From NCBI GenBank assembly GCA_052390495.1, contig JBQTGW010000240.1, positions 1-64,000 on the forward strand: 64,000 bases of DNA. Direction: 5' to 3'. This stretch comes from GCA-003244245 sp052390495 (GTDB lineage: Bacteria; Actinomycetota; Actinomycetes; Mycobacteriales; Pseudonocardiaceae). The position numbers and the translations under genes are program-made. Of the stretch, positions 23,522 to 32,895 are shown piece by piece. The notes beneath the pieces are model-generated. The model saw nothing but the letters and a program-made list of their open reading frames with translations, did not search any database and had not been told where the DNA came from. Every line of letters starts with the position of its first letter. Position 1 is the stretch's first letter.

Positions 23522-24921
23522 GGCACCGTCGAGACCAGCTCTTCGAGGGACTCCTCGATCAGCGCCGCCAAGGTATCCACATCGGACATGGCGTCCCGGT
23601 CTGCGTTGAGCCCGTAGTAGACGCCGCCGTCGTATGAGGTGATGCCGATCGAAACAGCCTGGTTCTTGGCCAGCGGCACCACCGGGAACATCTCGATCAT
23701 CCTCGCCCCTGCTGCGTAGAGAGGGAACTGAGGACCGGGCACGTTGGTGATCACCAAGTTGAAGATCCGCTGCGCGAAGCTGTTCGCCACCCGGGCACCC
23801 AGGGAGTGGATGGTGGGCGGGGCGAAACCGCCTAGCCGGACCAGTGCATCGGCACCGACGGACTGGCCGGATTCCTTGTGTGCCCGCATCGCATGGCTCA
23901 CATGGTTCAGCCGCAACACCGGATTCGGCTCACCCACCGGCAGGTCCACCAGATACGAGGCCACCCGATTGCCCAGCGCCGCCACGTCGGCACCCTCCCC
24001 GACATCACCGCGTACCGACACCGGCGCCATAGCTCGCAGGGTCGTCGAAGCGGTGACCGACTCGCCCCGGGAGAGCAGCCAGTAGCGCAGCGCACCTGCG
24101 ACCACCGCCAGTACCACGTCGTTGACGTCCCCTCCGTGCGCCTTGCGTACAGCACGGTAATCCACCAGCTTGGTCCGGGCCACCGCGAAGCGCCGCTGGG
24201 TGGAGATGGGCACGTTCAGCGGACCGCCCGGCGAACGATGCGCCGCGGCCAGCACCGCAGAGGCCACCCCGCCCAGTGCGTCGGCCGCCTTCTGCACCGT
24301 GGCCAAGCCCCCCTGCACGGCGGTGCGGACGTTGTCGATGATCTCACCCGGCCGCGCTATCGCCTCCGCTATCGCCTGCCACGACAGCTGCAGCGCGTTG
24401 GGCTCGGGACGGGGCATCCACAGGTCCTCGGGGATGTCGCGCGGCGTCGGCGTCACGTCGAGGATCACCTGGCCGATGTCGATCGCGCTGATTCCGTCGA
24501 CCATCGCCTGGTGCGTCTTGGCGATCACAGCGATGCGACCACCGGACAGCCCCTCGACGAGGTTCATCTCCCACAGCGGGTGGCGATGATCCAACTGCCG
24601 GGACACCAGCCGCGCCACGAGCTCGCGCAGCTGCGCATCACTGCCCGGCTTCGGCAACGCCGAGCGGCGCACGTGATAGGAGATGTCGAAGCCCCCGTCA
24701 TCGACCCACACCGGACGGGCCAGCCGCGCGGGCACCTCACGGACCTTCTGGCGGTACCGAGGGACCAGCGCGATCCGCTGCTCGATCAGCTGCACCATGC
24801 GTTCGAAGTCGAAACCGGACCGTGGGCGGCGGAACACCGAGACGGCGCCGACATGCATCGGAGTGGTCGGCCCCTCCAGATAGAGAAACAAGGCGTCCAG
24901 CGCCGAAAGGCGGTCGGGCAT
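23518..24921 (-). CDS. Wax ester synthase / diacylglycerol acyltransferase (WS/DGAT)
   Basis: A 467-residue acyl-CoA-dependent acyltransferase of the bacterial WS/DGAT family (as mycobacterial Tgs), which makes triacylglycerol or wax ester. It starts MPDRLSALDALFLYLEGP, a hallmark N-terminus. The active-site motif, HHxxxDG in the family, reads HQAMVDG, so the second, catalytic-base His is Gln. Other family blocks are present: HPLWEMNLVEG, NDVVLAVVAGALR and the C-terminal NVPGPQ. ATG24921 is chosen by homology to the family N-terminus. The Gln variant may be an inactive or divergent enzyme; the pairing with an Rv3235-like gene mirrors the mycobacterial tgs3 neighbourhood. Confidence 0.88.
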   Translation of the reverse strand: MPDRLSALDALFLYLEGPTTPMHVGAVSVFRRPRSGFDFERMVQLIEQRIALVPRYRQKVREVPARLARPVWVDDGGFDISYHVRRSALPKPGSDAQLRELVARLVSRQLDHRHPLWEMNLVEGLSGGRIAVIAKTHQAMVDGISAIDIGQVILDVTPTPRDIPEDLWMPRPEPNALQLSWQAIAEAIARPGEIIDNVRTAVQGGLATVQKAADALGGVASAVLAAAHRSPGGPLNVPISTQRRFAVARTKLVDYRAVRKAHGGDVNDVVLAVVAGALRYWLLSRGESVTASTTLRAMAPVSVRGDVGEGADVAALGNRVASYLVDLPVGEPNPVLRLNHVSHAMRAHKESGQSVGADALVRLGGFAPPTIHSLGARVANSFAQRIFNLVITNVPGPQFPLYAAGARMIEMFPVVPLAKNQAVSIGITSYDGGVYYGLNADRDAMSDVDTLAALIEESLEELVSTVP

Positions 24922-25021
24922 GCAACAAATCCTGGCACGTCCGAGGTGCGGATCCGAACCTGCCATCCTGGGCAGGTGCCCTCGTTCCCCCCGCGGTCCA
25001 GCACGCGGCAGGGTCGCGGTC

Positions 25022-25141
25022 AGTCCACGGGACATCTTCAGTACCGTCTACGGCCGCAAGCCGGTACTGGAAGCACTCACCGACCTGGCACTGACCGTCG
25101 ACAAAGTGATCATCGCCGAAGGCGCCCGCGGACCAGTTGTC
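25022..25141 (+). pseudogene. Fragment of a SpoU/RlmB-type 23S rRNA methyltransferase
   Basis: About 40 residues (IFSTVYGRKPVLEALTD, then VDKVIIAEGARGP) match the N-terminal substrate-binding domain of SpoU-family 2'-O-methyltransferases, which begin with YGxxPVLEAL. The rest of the enzyme, including the SPOUT knot, is missing. No start codon with a ribosome binding site is seen. The fragment lies in the divergent region between the WS/DGAT and Rv3235-like genes and in the same frame as the latter. Confidence 0.6.
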
Positions 25142-25264
25142 CACAAGTATCGGCGAAAGCCCGCACAACACCGGTTGAGCTCTGCATACTCCCCCGCATC
25201 GGATCAGTGCCCCTCCTCCGATTCGGTGCCCGGCCGCCGCCGCGTCGCCGATGCAGATACCCCG

Positions 25265-25849
25265 ATGGCGCCTCGGCCCCGCCCTCGGGCGAGACACACA
25301 AGCGCGCGTGGTCTCCAGACGAGGGCGCGTGGTCTCCAGACGAGGAGGGCTTCATTGACCGGGAGCATCGCCGAGCCACGTCCCCAACTGCCGCAGCGGC
25401 CGGTACTGCGCCGGCTGGCGGACGTCCTGCCCCCGCCCGTGCCCGCCGTATCCGCGCCGCTGCCCGCTGCCCTTGCGCCAGCGGATCTCTCGGTATCGGC
25501 AGCGTCGGCGCAGGTGGAGCGGGTGCTGCGGGTGGCAGTAGAGATCCTCGGCGGCCGACGCCCGGCGCGGCAACTGTCCGGGGTGCTGCGCCCCGACGTG
25601 CTGAGCACCCTGGTCACGCTGCAAGCGGTGGCGGGGGATCTCCAGCCGCGGGTGGGCAAGGTAATCACCCGGTACCAGGGACCCGGCACCCTGGAGACCG
25701 TCGCCCTGGTGAACCTGAGCACCGGCGTCCGGGCCCTGGCTGCCCGCTTCGAGCAGCACATCGACGATGGGGGCAGCCGGTGGCTGTGCACAGCGCTCCA
25801 GCTGCGCTTCACCATCGGAGATCTGGCCGTGCGTCGCCGATGCCGGTGA
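25265..25849 (+). CDS. Rv3235-like / DUF6459 protein
   Basis: 194 residues from ATG25265. The N-terminal 60 residues are proline/arginine-rich and contain a tandem of two 21-bp units encoding ARGLQTR (25304-25345). The conserved part starts near RRLADVLPP and includes VERVLRVAVEILGGRRPARQL, LQAVAGDLQPRVGKV and RWLCTALQLRF, as in the Rv3235 family of actinobacteria, of unknown function. A related gene stands next to a WS/DGAT gene in mycobacteria, as here. The exact start is uncertain since an RlmB-like fragment is fused in frame upstream. Confidence 0.65.
   Translation: MAPRPRPRARHTSARGLQTRARGLQTRRASLTGSIAEPRPQLPQRPVLRRLADVLPPPVPAVSAPLPAALAPADLSVSAASAQVERVLRVAVEILGGRRPARQLSGVLRPDVLSTLVTLQAVAGDLQPRVGKVITRYQGPGTLETVALVNLSTGVRALAARFEQHIDDGGSRWLCTALQLRFTIGDLAVRRRCR
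25304..25345 (+). repeat. Tandem direct repeat, 2 x 21 bp
   Basis: Two identical adjacent 21-bp units beginning GCGCGTGG and ending CGAGG, each coding for ARGLQTR within the disordered N-terminus of the Rv3235-like protein. The unit length keeps the frame, so copy number may vary between strains without breaking the gene. Confidence 0.85.
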
Positions 25850-26018
25850 CCGGGCCAACTGGACCGGCTGACCGTGGTCCGGTACGGTGCCGTCGGCTTC
25901 CAGGCCCGCGGGCCGAGGACGGATCAATCCGCTCGGGGCGCGGCTTCGAAAGCTGACTGACAACCTCGCCGTGCTGTGCCGAGGTCGGGGTGCGCGCCGT
26001 CGACGAGAGGCAACAACC

Positions 26019-26480
26019 ATGGTCAACTTACCGCACCGAGTGCGTGGGCCGGTGAACCTGGTGCTGCGTGTGTTGGCCGCAGCCGGACTTGCGGTCGATG
26101 CGTACGTGCACTTCGACCTGGCGGCCGGCTTTGACGCTTTGGGGAGCACGACCATCACCCTGGGCGCACTGTTTCGGGTGCAGGCTGTGCTAGCGATGCT
26201 GGCCGCGCTGTTGATCCTGCTGATCGGTAGGCCCTGGGTGTACCTGGCGGCGTTCCTCGTCGCGGCCAGCGCGCTGGGTGCGGTATTGCAATCGACCTAC
26301 GTCGACCTCGGAGCGCTTGGGCCGCTGCCCAGTATCTACGAACCGGTGTGGTATTGGGACAAGACGTTCAGCGCGATCGGCGAAGCCGTTGCCGCCTTGG
26401 CGGCGGCCGGTCTGCTCGCGTTGACACTGCGCCGCCGTGCCCCCGCACCTAGCCCTGAACCTGCTTCGGACCGCACCTAG
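26019..26480 (+). CDS. Four-helix integral membrane protein
   Basis: 153 residues from ATG26019, preceded by GAGAGG. Four transmembrane segments are visible (about 15-32, 48-68, 73-92, 118-138), with VDAYVHFDL in the first loop, a motif seen in small actinobacterial membrane proteins of the DoxX/DUF-type class. The C-terminus is basic and proline-rich. It ends 33 bases before the convergent dapF stop. The function is unknown. Confidence 0.7.
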   Translation: MVNLPHRVRGPVNLVLRVLAAAGLAVDAYVHFDLAAGFDALGSTTITLGALFRVQAVLAMLAALLILLIGRPWVYLAAFLVAASALGAVLQSTYVDLGALGPLPSIYEPVWYWDKTFSAIGEAVAALAAAGLLALTLRRRAPAPSPEPASDRT

Positions 26481-26513
26481 CGGAGGCACATGATCGCCGG
26501 TACTGCGGAAAGC

Positions 26514-27350
26514 TCAGTGCACGGCCCACCAGCGGGGATCAAGCTGGCCGCGGGCCACCAAGACCGCAGGCCCGGTCAGCGTGCTGCCATCGGCGGTGAT
26601 CGCCACGTGCACCTGGCCCCCGGGCACGTGCACGTCGGCCTCTCCGGTGTCCCGGCACTGCGCGTGCAGTGCGGCGGCGAGCGCGGCAACCGTGCCGGTA
26701 CCGCAGGACAAGGTCTCCCCCACCCCCCGCTCGTGCACCCGCACCCGCAGCTGAGCACCGTCCAGCACGTTGACGAACTCGACGTTGACACCATAGGGAA
26801 AGACCACCGGGTCATGTCCTGGCGGGACGGTGAGGTCCAGCTGCTCCACCGCCACCTCCGTCACACAGGCCAGGTGGGGATTGCCGACGTCAACGGCCAG
26901 ACCGGTGAACGCCGCGCCCTCAACGGTCGCGGTGAACGTGCCAACTCTGTGCACCGGCCCCATCGCAACGGTCACCGCACCATCGCCGTCCAGCCACACC
27001 GAGCGCGGACCAGATCTGCTGCCGATTCGGAACTCGGCATCGGTCACCAGTCCGGACTCGGCCAGGTAACGGGCGAACACCCGCGCGCCGTTACCGCACA
27101 TTTCAGCGACGGATCCATCGGCGTTGCGGTAGTCCATGAACCAGTCACCCGGTGTAGTTCCCGGTGGTGCGTCGGGCACCAACGCACCCGGCACCACCCG
27201 CAACACCCCATCCGCACCCAACCCGCCGTGCCGGTCGCAGAGCGCGCGAACCCGGGACGAGGTCAACTCAACCTCGCCGACCGGGTCTGGCAGCAGGACG
27301 AAGTCATTCCCCGTCCCGTGTCCCTTGACGAACTCGATTCCCTGCTCCAT
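26514..27350 (-). CDS. dapF: Diaminopimelate epimerase
   Basis: A 278-residue cofactor-independent epimerase that converts LL- to meso-diaminopimelate for lysine and the cell wall. Both catalytic cysteines are present: Cys85 in MCGNGARVFARY and Cys216 in LSCGTGTVA. HGTGNDFVLLPD (11-22) and GNPHLACV are the other family blocks. It lies 22 bases behind miaA on the same strand, the usual actinobacterial miaA-dapF order. Confidence 0.95.
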   Translation of the reverse strand: MEQGIEFVKGHGTGNDFVLLPDPVGEVELTSSRVRALCDRHGGLGADGVLRVVPGALVPDAPPGTTPGDWFMDYRNADGSVAEMCGNGARVFARYLAESGLVTDAEFRIGSRSGPRSVWLDGDGAVTVAMGPVHRVGTFTATVEGAAFTGLAVDVGNPHLACVTEVAVEQLDLTVPPGHDPVVFPYGVNVEFVNVLDGAQLRVRVHERGVGETLSCGTGTVAALAAALHAQCRDTGEADVHVPGGQVHVAITADGSTLTGPAVLVARGQLDPRWWAVH

Positions 27351-27372
27351 CGTCCTGTGAGCTTATCCGTGC

Positions 27373-28296
27373 TTATCCGTCCGCCATCAGCGACAGCGCC
27401 GCGTCGAGCAGGTCAGGTCGGTCGGCGTCCAGCCACCGGATCCGGCCGTCCCGTCGAAACCAGGAACGCTGCCTGCGGACCAAGCGCCGGGTCGCGCGAA
27501 CGGTAGGCTCAGCGGCGGAGACGGGATCGGCCCCGGCGTCCAGCGCCGTGAGGACGTGCTGGTAACCCAGGGCCCGAGACGCCGTACGCCCCTCCCTTAG
27601 CCCCTGAGCCAGCAGTTCGCGGACTTCCTCGACCAATCCCCCAGTGAACATCCGGCCCACCCTGGCGTCGACCCTCGCGTCCAGTGCCGCCGGATCGGCG
27701 TCCAGGCCGATCTGCACCGCGTCGTAGCGCGCCGGTCCTGGCTGTGGGAGCGTCGCCGAGAACGGCCTGCCAGTGATCTGAATGACCTCCAATGCCCGCA
27801 CCAGCCTGCGTCCATTGCTGGGCAGTATCCGCTCAGCGGCCACCGGGTCGAGCCGATGCAGCCGGTCGTGCAGGGCGCCAGCCCCGCGCTCGGCGAGTTC
27901 GGCTTCCAGTCCGGCCCGCACCTGTGGGTCGGTACCAGGAAAGTCCAGCTCGTCCAGCACAGCTCGGACGTACAGCCCAGACCCGCCCGCGAGTACGGGT
28001 ACCCGGCCCGCGGCGAGCAATTCCTCCACAACGGCACGGGCCTGCACCTGGTAGACCGCCACCGATGCGGTCTGGGTGACGTCAAGGGTGTCGAGCAGAT
28101 GGTGACGCACCCCGCGCCGCTGCTGCGCCGTCAGTTTCGCGGTACCGATGTCCATCCCGCGATAGAGCTGCATCGCATCGGCGTTGACCACCTCGCCGCC
28201 GAGCGCGGTGGCCAACCCGACAGCGAGGTCGGACTTGCCCGTGGCGGTTGGGCCGACCACCGCGATGACCCTGTGCCCCGCGGCATTGCGCCGCAT
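27373..28296 (-). CDS. miaA: tRNA dimethylallyltransferase
   Basis: About 307 residues. MiaA adds a dimethylallyl group to A37 of tRNAs reading UNN codons. P-loop GPTATGKSDLAV is at 15-26, followed by NADAMQLYRGMDIGTAK (substrate loop) and GGSGLYVRAVLDELDF. The C-terminus has the RQRSWFRRD block. ATG28296 (MRRNAAGHRV) is a plausible start with a weak ribosome binding site; the frame continues up to 28380. MiaB, which acts next on the same base, is encoded 2 kb away. Confidence 0.93.
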   Translation of the reverse strand: MRRNAAGHRVIAVVGPTATGKSDLAVGLATALGGEVVNADAMQLYRGMDIGTAKLTAQQRRGVRHHLLDTLDVTQTASVAVYQVQARAVVEELLAAGRVPVLAGGSGLYVRAVLDELDFPGTDPQVRAGLEAELAERGAGALHDRLHRLDPVAAERILPSNGRRLVRALEVIQITGRPFSATLPQPGPARYDAVQIGLDADPAALDARVDARVGRMFTGGLVEEVRELLAQGLREGRTASRALGYQHVLTALDAGADPVSAAEPTVRATRRLVRRQRSWFRRDGRIRWLDADRPDLLDAALSLMADG

Positions 28297-28542
28297 GGCA
28301 TGGGGCCGTACCTGGCGACATTGAAGCAGGTCGGGCGCCAGGATCGGGGGGTGCGCGGCGACCTCCGTACCTACGATCACCGCTGCAGGCTAGTGCCCAC
28401 TACCCAGCTGCTCCCCTGACCTGCTTCAATGCCGCCGTGGCCGGAGCGGAATACAACCCCACCGGTCGAAGCGCAGGGGCCCCGCCCAACGGGGCGCCCG
28501 CAGCCGGACGCGGCGGCGGGCACGAGGTTGAGGAAGGTCGGC

Positions 28543-29943
28543 ATGACCGAGCAGCTCAGCATCCAGCAGATCGACACCGAACGCCCCGACACCGGCACTG
28601 ATCCCACCCCCAGTACTGGCACTGATCCCACCCCCCGCACTGGCGGTGATGACACCCCCCGCACTGGCGGCGCCACTCCCCGCACTGCGTCCGTTCCCAC
28701 GCCCCGCCCGGTGGTCACGCAGGCCAGCCGTGATCCACGCCGCTGGGGAAGGATCGACCAGGACGGCACGGTGTACACCCACGTCCCCGCTGGCGAGCAG
28801 TCGGTCGGTTCGTGGCAGGCCGGGACACCCGAGGAGGGTCTGGCGCACTTCGCCCGCCGTTTCGACGATCTGCTCACCGAGGCTGAACTGCTGGAATCCC
28901 GGCTGAACACCGGGGCAGGTGATCCGAAGCAGGCACTGTCCCGGATCGCCGCGCTGCGCGCCGATCTTGTCAGACCGACCGTGGTAGGTGACCTCGCCGG
29001 GCTCGCCGCCCTGCTCGACTACCTGCAGCACCATGCTGGGGAAGTGCTTGCCTGCGCCAAGGCGGCCCGCGAGAAGACCAAGGCACAATCCATCGCTCGC
29101 AAGGAGGCGCTGGCCGAGGAAGCCGAACGGATCGGCACCGATTCGACCCAGTGGAAGGCCGGTGGTGACCGGCTGCGCACCATCCTGGACGAGTGGAGAA
29201 CAATCAAGGGCATCGACCGGAAGACGGACGAGGCGCTATGGCGCCGGTTCTCCAAGGCCCGCGACGCCTTCACCCGGCGGCGCGGCGCGCATTTCGCCGA
29301 GCTGGATCGGCAGCGCATCACCGCCCGGCAGCGCAAAGAGGAACTGGTCGCCGAGGCTGAGAAGCTGACCGAATCCACCGACTGGGGTTCTACCGCCGGT
29401 CGGTTCCGGACCCTGATGGCGGAGTGGAAGGCAGTCGGGCGCGCCTCCAAAGATGCCGACGAGACGCTGTGGCAACGCTTCCGCGCCGCCCAGGACCAGT
29501 TCTTCGCCAGCCGGTCCGCCACTTTCGCTGAGCGCGATTCGGAGCTCGAAGAGAGCGTGCAACGCAAAGAGGACCTCGTCGTTGCGGCGGAGCGGATCGA
29601 CCCCACCGGCGACATCGAGACAGCCCGCGCCCAGCTGCGTGAGATTCAGGAACGCTGGGAGGCCCCTGGAAAGGTCCCACGGGAGCGGATCAAGGCACTG
29701 GAGGCCCGCCTGAAGGCCGTCGAAGAGCGGGTCCGCGCGGCCTCCGAAGCCCAGTGGCGGCGCACCAACCCCGAGGCGCAAGCCAGGGTGGCCCAGTTCC
29801 GCGAACGGGTCGAGCAGTACGAGACCCAGGCGGCGAAGGCCCGCGCCGCCGGGGACGACCGGCGAGCGAGCGCCGCGAAAGCGCAGGCCGACCAGTGGCG
29901 CGAGTGGCTGGCCGCAGCTGAGCAGGCAGTCGCGGGCCGGTGA
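28543..29943 (+). CDS. DUF349 repeat protein
   Basis: A 466-residue protein, ATG28543 behind GAGGAAGG. The N-terminal 55 residues are a Thr/Asp/Gly/Pro-rich tandem tract (repeats of TGTDPTP and RTGGDD). Residues about 170-400 carry at least three DUF349 helical repeats, each with the pattern W-x-x-x-x-x-R...EWK...LW.RF..A.D.F, e.g. ALWRRFSKARDAFTRRR and TLWQRFRAAQDQFFASR, and the C-terminus is a long coiled coil rich in Arg/Glu/Ala. DUF349 proteins are widespread in actinobacteria beside miaA/miaB; the function is not settled (nucleic-acid or stress related in some bacteria). Confidence 0.85.
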   Translation: MTEQLSIQQIDTERPDTGTDPTPSTGTDPTPRTGGDDTPRTGGATPRTASVPTPRPVVTQASRDPRRWGRIDQDGTVYTHVPAGEQSVGSWQAGTPEEGLAHFARRFDDLLTEAELLESRLNTGAGDPKQALSRIAALRADLVRPTVVGDLAGLAALLDYLQHHAGEVLACAKAAREKTKAQSIARKEALAEEAERIGTDSTQWKAGGDRLRTILDEWRTIKGIDRKTDEALWRRFSKARDAFTRRRGAHFAELDRQRITARQRKEELVAEAEKLTESTDWGSTAGRFRTLMAEWKAVGRASKDADETLWQRFRAAQDQFFASRSATFAERDSELEESVQRKEDLVVAAERIDPTGDIETARAQLREIQERWEAPGKVPRERIKALEARLKAVEERVRAASEAQWRRTNPEAQARVAQFRERVEQYETQAAKARAAGDDRRASAAKAQADQWREWLAAAEQAVAGR

Positions 29944-29944
29944 A

Positions 29945-30415
29945 CTACCGGCGGGACACCGCGAGCCGGAACCATGAAGTGGCGAGCACCAGCACGGCCA
30001 GCACCGCCAAGATCAGTCCAAAACCAGGACCCGCACCGTCGGTGGTCTGCCTGGACCAGATCGCCCATACCCCGTCGAGTACGCAATAGCCGCAGCCCAG
30101 CGCGCTGGCCCAGACCAGACCCCAGCGCCGGGTGGTCAACGCCAGCGCGGAGAGCACCACCCCGAACCCGAGGGCGACCGCAGCAAACAGTCTGGGCAGC
30201 AACCCAACCCGCTGCGCTGGGTCAGTGGCGCCGCGCAGGACCTCCCAACCGCTGGCATCCCCTACCCACGGCAACAACATGGCCAACAGCAGTACCATGA
30301 TCGCGCCAGAGATCACCACCGCCCGGAACCCGGGATCCACCAGACGCAACGCCACGCGCTCCACCTCGTCGATCTCGGCGCGCAGTTGATCCATCCGTTC
30401 CTGATCGTCGGTCAC
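29945..30415 (-). CDS. Rv2732c-like membrane protein
   Basis: 156 residues from GTG30415, whose first bases overlap the miaB stop (GTGA), so the gene is coupled to miaB. A cytoplasmic coiled N-terminus (QERMDQLRAEIDEVER) is followed by four hydrophobic segments with short loops. The order miaB-small membrane protein matches Rv2733c-Rv2732c of mycobacteria. No motif points to a function. Confidence 0.8.
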   Translation of the reverse strand: MTDDQERMDQLRAEIDEVERVALRLVDPGFRAVVISGAIMVLLLAMLLPWVGDASGWEVLRGATDPAQRVGLLPRLFAAVALGFGVVLSALALTTRRWGLVWASALGCGYCVLDGVWAIWSRQTTDGAGPGFGLILAVLAVLVLATSWFRLAVSRR

Positions 30416-31869
30416 GATGTCGGCCGACCGAACGACGGCAGCCCCAGCACCACCCCGGGCGTCGTCGGCCGACGACCGGCCGCCCATGCCGCACCCGCGG
30501 CGGTCTGCCGGTGCGCCCGCGGTGGCAGATCGGACACCAGATGGTGCGGCGCCCCGTAGGTGATCTCCGTGTGGACCACGTCACCGGGTCGGATCTCGGC
30601 CCCACCCGGCGCGAAATGCACCAGCCTGCCGTCCCTGGCCCGCCCGCTCATCCGGTGGGTGACCGCGTCCTTGCGGCCCTCGCCCTCGGAGACCAGCACC
30701 TCCACCTCGGCGCCGACCAAGGACCGGTTCAGCTCCCAGGAGATCTCCTCCTGCAGCGCGGCGAGCCGGTCGTAGCGGTCCTGCACCACCGCCTTGGGCA
30801 CCTTCCGCGGCAGGTCAGCGGCGGGCGTACCCGGCCGGGGCGAGTACTGGAAGGTGAACGCCTGCGTGAAGCGCGCCGCGCGCACCACGTCCAGGGTGGC
30901 CTGGAAGTCGGCCTCGGTCTCGCCGGGGAAGCCCACGATGATGTCCGTCGACAGCGCCGCGTCGGGCATTGCCGCGCGCACCTCGTCGACGATCTTCAGA
31001 TAGCGCTGCGCCCGATAGGAGCGGCGCATCGCGGCCAGCACCACGTCCGAGCCGGACTGCAGCGGCATGTGCAACTGATGGCAAACGTTCGGGGTGCTCG
31101 CCATTGCGTCGATGACGTCGAAGGTGAAGTCCCGCGGATGCGGGGAAGTGAACCGCACCCGCTCCAGCCCGTCGATCCGCCCGCAGGCACGCAGCAGGTC
31201 GGCGAACGCACCCCGGTCGCCGAACCCCACCCCGTAGGCGTTGACGTTCTGTCCGAGTAGGGTCACTTCGAGTACCCCCTCGGCCACCAGCGCCTCGACC
31301 TCCGCGAGCACCTCGCCTGGATGGCGGTCGACCTCCTTACCACGCAGCGAAGGCACGATGCAGAACGTGCAGGTGTTGTTGCAACCCACCGAGATCGACA
31401 CCCACGCGGAGTGCGCGGAGTCCCGCTTGGCAGGCAGCGCGGAGGGAAACATCTCCAGTGACTCGACGATCTCCACCTGGGCAGCCTGGTTGTGCCTGGC
31501 CCGCTCCAGCAGCACCGGCAGTGAGCCGATGTTGTGAGTGCCGAACACCACGTCGACCCAGGGGGCCCGCCGGGTGATCTCACCGCGGTCCTTCTGGGCC
31601 AGGCAGCCGCCGACGGCGATCTGCATCCCGGGATGCTCCTGCTTGACCGGGCGGAGCTGGCCGAGATTGCCGTAGAGCCGGTTGTCGGCGTTCTCCCGGA
31701 CCGCGCAGGTATTGAGCACCACCACGTCGGGGGTCTCGTCCTGCCCGGCGGGGACGTAGCCGGACGCTTCGAGCAGCCCAGCCAGCCGCTCGGAGTCGTG
31801 CACGTTCATCTGGCAGCCGTAGGTGCGCACGCGGTAGCTCCGCGGCCGCTGCTCGGTGCTCGCCGTCAT
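30412..31869 (-). CDS. miaB: tRNA-2-methylthio-N6-dimethylallyladenosine synthase
   Basis: 485 residues of the radical-SAM methylthiotransferase that converts i6A37 to ms2i6A37. The N-terminal domain carries the auxiliary cluster cysteines (TYGCQMN, NTCAVREN, GGCLAQ); the radical SAM motif CNNTCTFC follows near residues 163-170; a C-terminal TRAM domain ends GDVVHTEITYGAPHHL. ATG31869 sits about 10 bases from GGGGAG; GTG31878 is an alternative. It follows the MiaA step. Confidence 0.95.
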   Translation of the reverse strand: MTASTEQRPRSYRVRTYGCQMNVHDSERLAGLLEASGYVPAGQDETPDVVVLNTCAVRENADNRLYGNLGQLRPVKQEHPGMQIAVGGCLAQKDRGEITRRAPWVDVVFGTHNIGSLPVLLERARHNQAAQVEIVESLEMFPSALPAKRDSAHSAWVSISVGCNNTCTFCIVPSLRGKEVDRHPGEVLAEVEALVAEGVLEVTLLGQNVNAYGVGFGDRGAFADLLRACGRIDGLERVRFTSPHPRDFTFDVIDAMASTPNVCHQLHMPLQSGSDVVLAAMRRSYRAQRYLKIVDEVRAAMPDAALSTDIIVGFPGETEADFQATLDVVRAARFTQAFTFQYSPRPGTPAADLPRKVPKAVVQDRYDRLAALQEEISWELNRSLVGAEVEVLVSEGEGRKDAVTHRMSGRARDGRLVHFAPGGAEIRPGDVVHTEITYGAPHHLVSDLPPRAHRQTAAGAAWAAGRRPTTPGVVLGLPSFGRPTS

Positions 31870-32077
31870 CTGCGTCACACTCCCCTCACTGGATCAGGGT
31901 ACGGCCGGGCACCAAGGAGTCGTCAGCCCGCCTCGGTAACCGAAGGTGAGCAGGTGTCACCGAAGGACTCGGACGGGTGGCCGATTTGTGACAGAGTTGC
32001 AATGTATTTCCCGGCGCTGATGACCGTCCGTCGGGTATGGATGACCCCTACGCTCTCGCCGACCCTCGGAGGACCGT

Positions 32078-32836
32078 GTGAGTTCGCCCGCACCAACCGA
32101 CCCGCCCATGATCCGGATGGCTGGCGTGAACAAGCATTTCGGATCGCTGCACGTGCTGCGCGACATCGACCTGGAAGTCGCGCGCGGCGAAGTGGTAGTG
32201 GTGCTCGGGCCGTCCGGCTCCGGCAAGTCCACGCTGTGCCGAACGGTCAACCGGCTGGAGCCGATCGATTCGGGCGGCATCGAGGTAGATGGCTGCCCGC
32301 TGCCTGCGGAGGGCCGCGCGCTGGCCCGGCTGCGGGCCGACGTCGGGATGGTCTTCCAGCAGTTCAACCTCTTCGCCCACAAGACCATCGCAGAGAACGT
32401 GATGCTCGGCCCGGTCAAGGTGCGCCGGATCGGCAAGCGCGAGGCGCATGCGGCCACGATGACACTGCTGGAGCGGGTCGGCATCACTGACCAGGCCGAC
32501 AAGTATCCGGCCCAGCTGTCCGGGGGCCAGCAGCAGCGGGCCGCGATCGCCCGCGCGCTGGCCATGCGTCCCAAGGTGATGCTCTTCGACGAGCCGACCT
32601 CGGCGCTGGACCCCGAGATGGTCCAGGAGGTACTCGACGTCATGACGTCGCTGGCGCGTGAGGGCATGACGATGCTCGTGGTCACCCACGAGATGGGCTT
32701 CGCCCGCCGCGCCGCGCACCGGGTGGTGTTCATGGACGAAGGGGAGATCGTCGAGGACTCGGTGCCCGACCAGTTCTTCACCGCACCGCGCTCCGAACGC
32801 GCCAAGGATTTCCTTGGCAAGATCCTGACGCACTGA
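32078..32836 (+). CDS. gluA: Glutamate-type ABC transporter ATP-binding protein
   Basis: 252 residues of the polar amino-acid (GlnQ/GluA) ATPase family: Walker A GPSGSGKST (44-52), Q-loop MVFQQFNLFAHKT, signature QLSGGQQQRAAIARAL, Walker B MLFDEPTSALD and VVTHEMGFAR. The start is GTG32078; ATG32108 is possible. It is the first gene of gluABCD, placed between miaB and recX as in many Pseudonocardiales and corynebacteria. The 208-bp divergent gap to miaB must hold both promoters. Confidence 0.93.
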   Translation: MSSPAPTDPPMIRMAGVNKHFGSLHVLRDIDLEVARGEVVVVLGPSGSGKSTLCRTVNRLEPIDSGGIEVDGCPLPAEGRALARLRADVGMVFQQFNLFAHKTIAENVMLGPVKVRRIGKREAHAATMTLLERVGITDQADKYPAQLSGGQQQRAAIARALAMRPKVMLFDEPTSALDPEMVQEVLDVMTSLAREGMTMLVVTHEMGFARRAAHRVVFMDEGEIVEDSVPDQFFTAPRSERAKDFLGKILTH

Positions 32837-32895
32837 TGTGTTCTGCCGGGTCATCACCTGTCCCGGCCCCAACTAGGTGAAAGTAAGGAAGATCG

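Noticed and set aside
23878..25956. 692-codon plus-strand frame opposite the WS/DGAT gene
   Set aside because: Shadow frame rich in Arg and His; WS/DGAT motifs are unambiguous on the minus strand.
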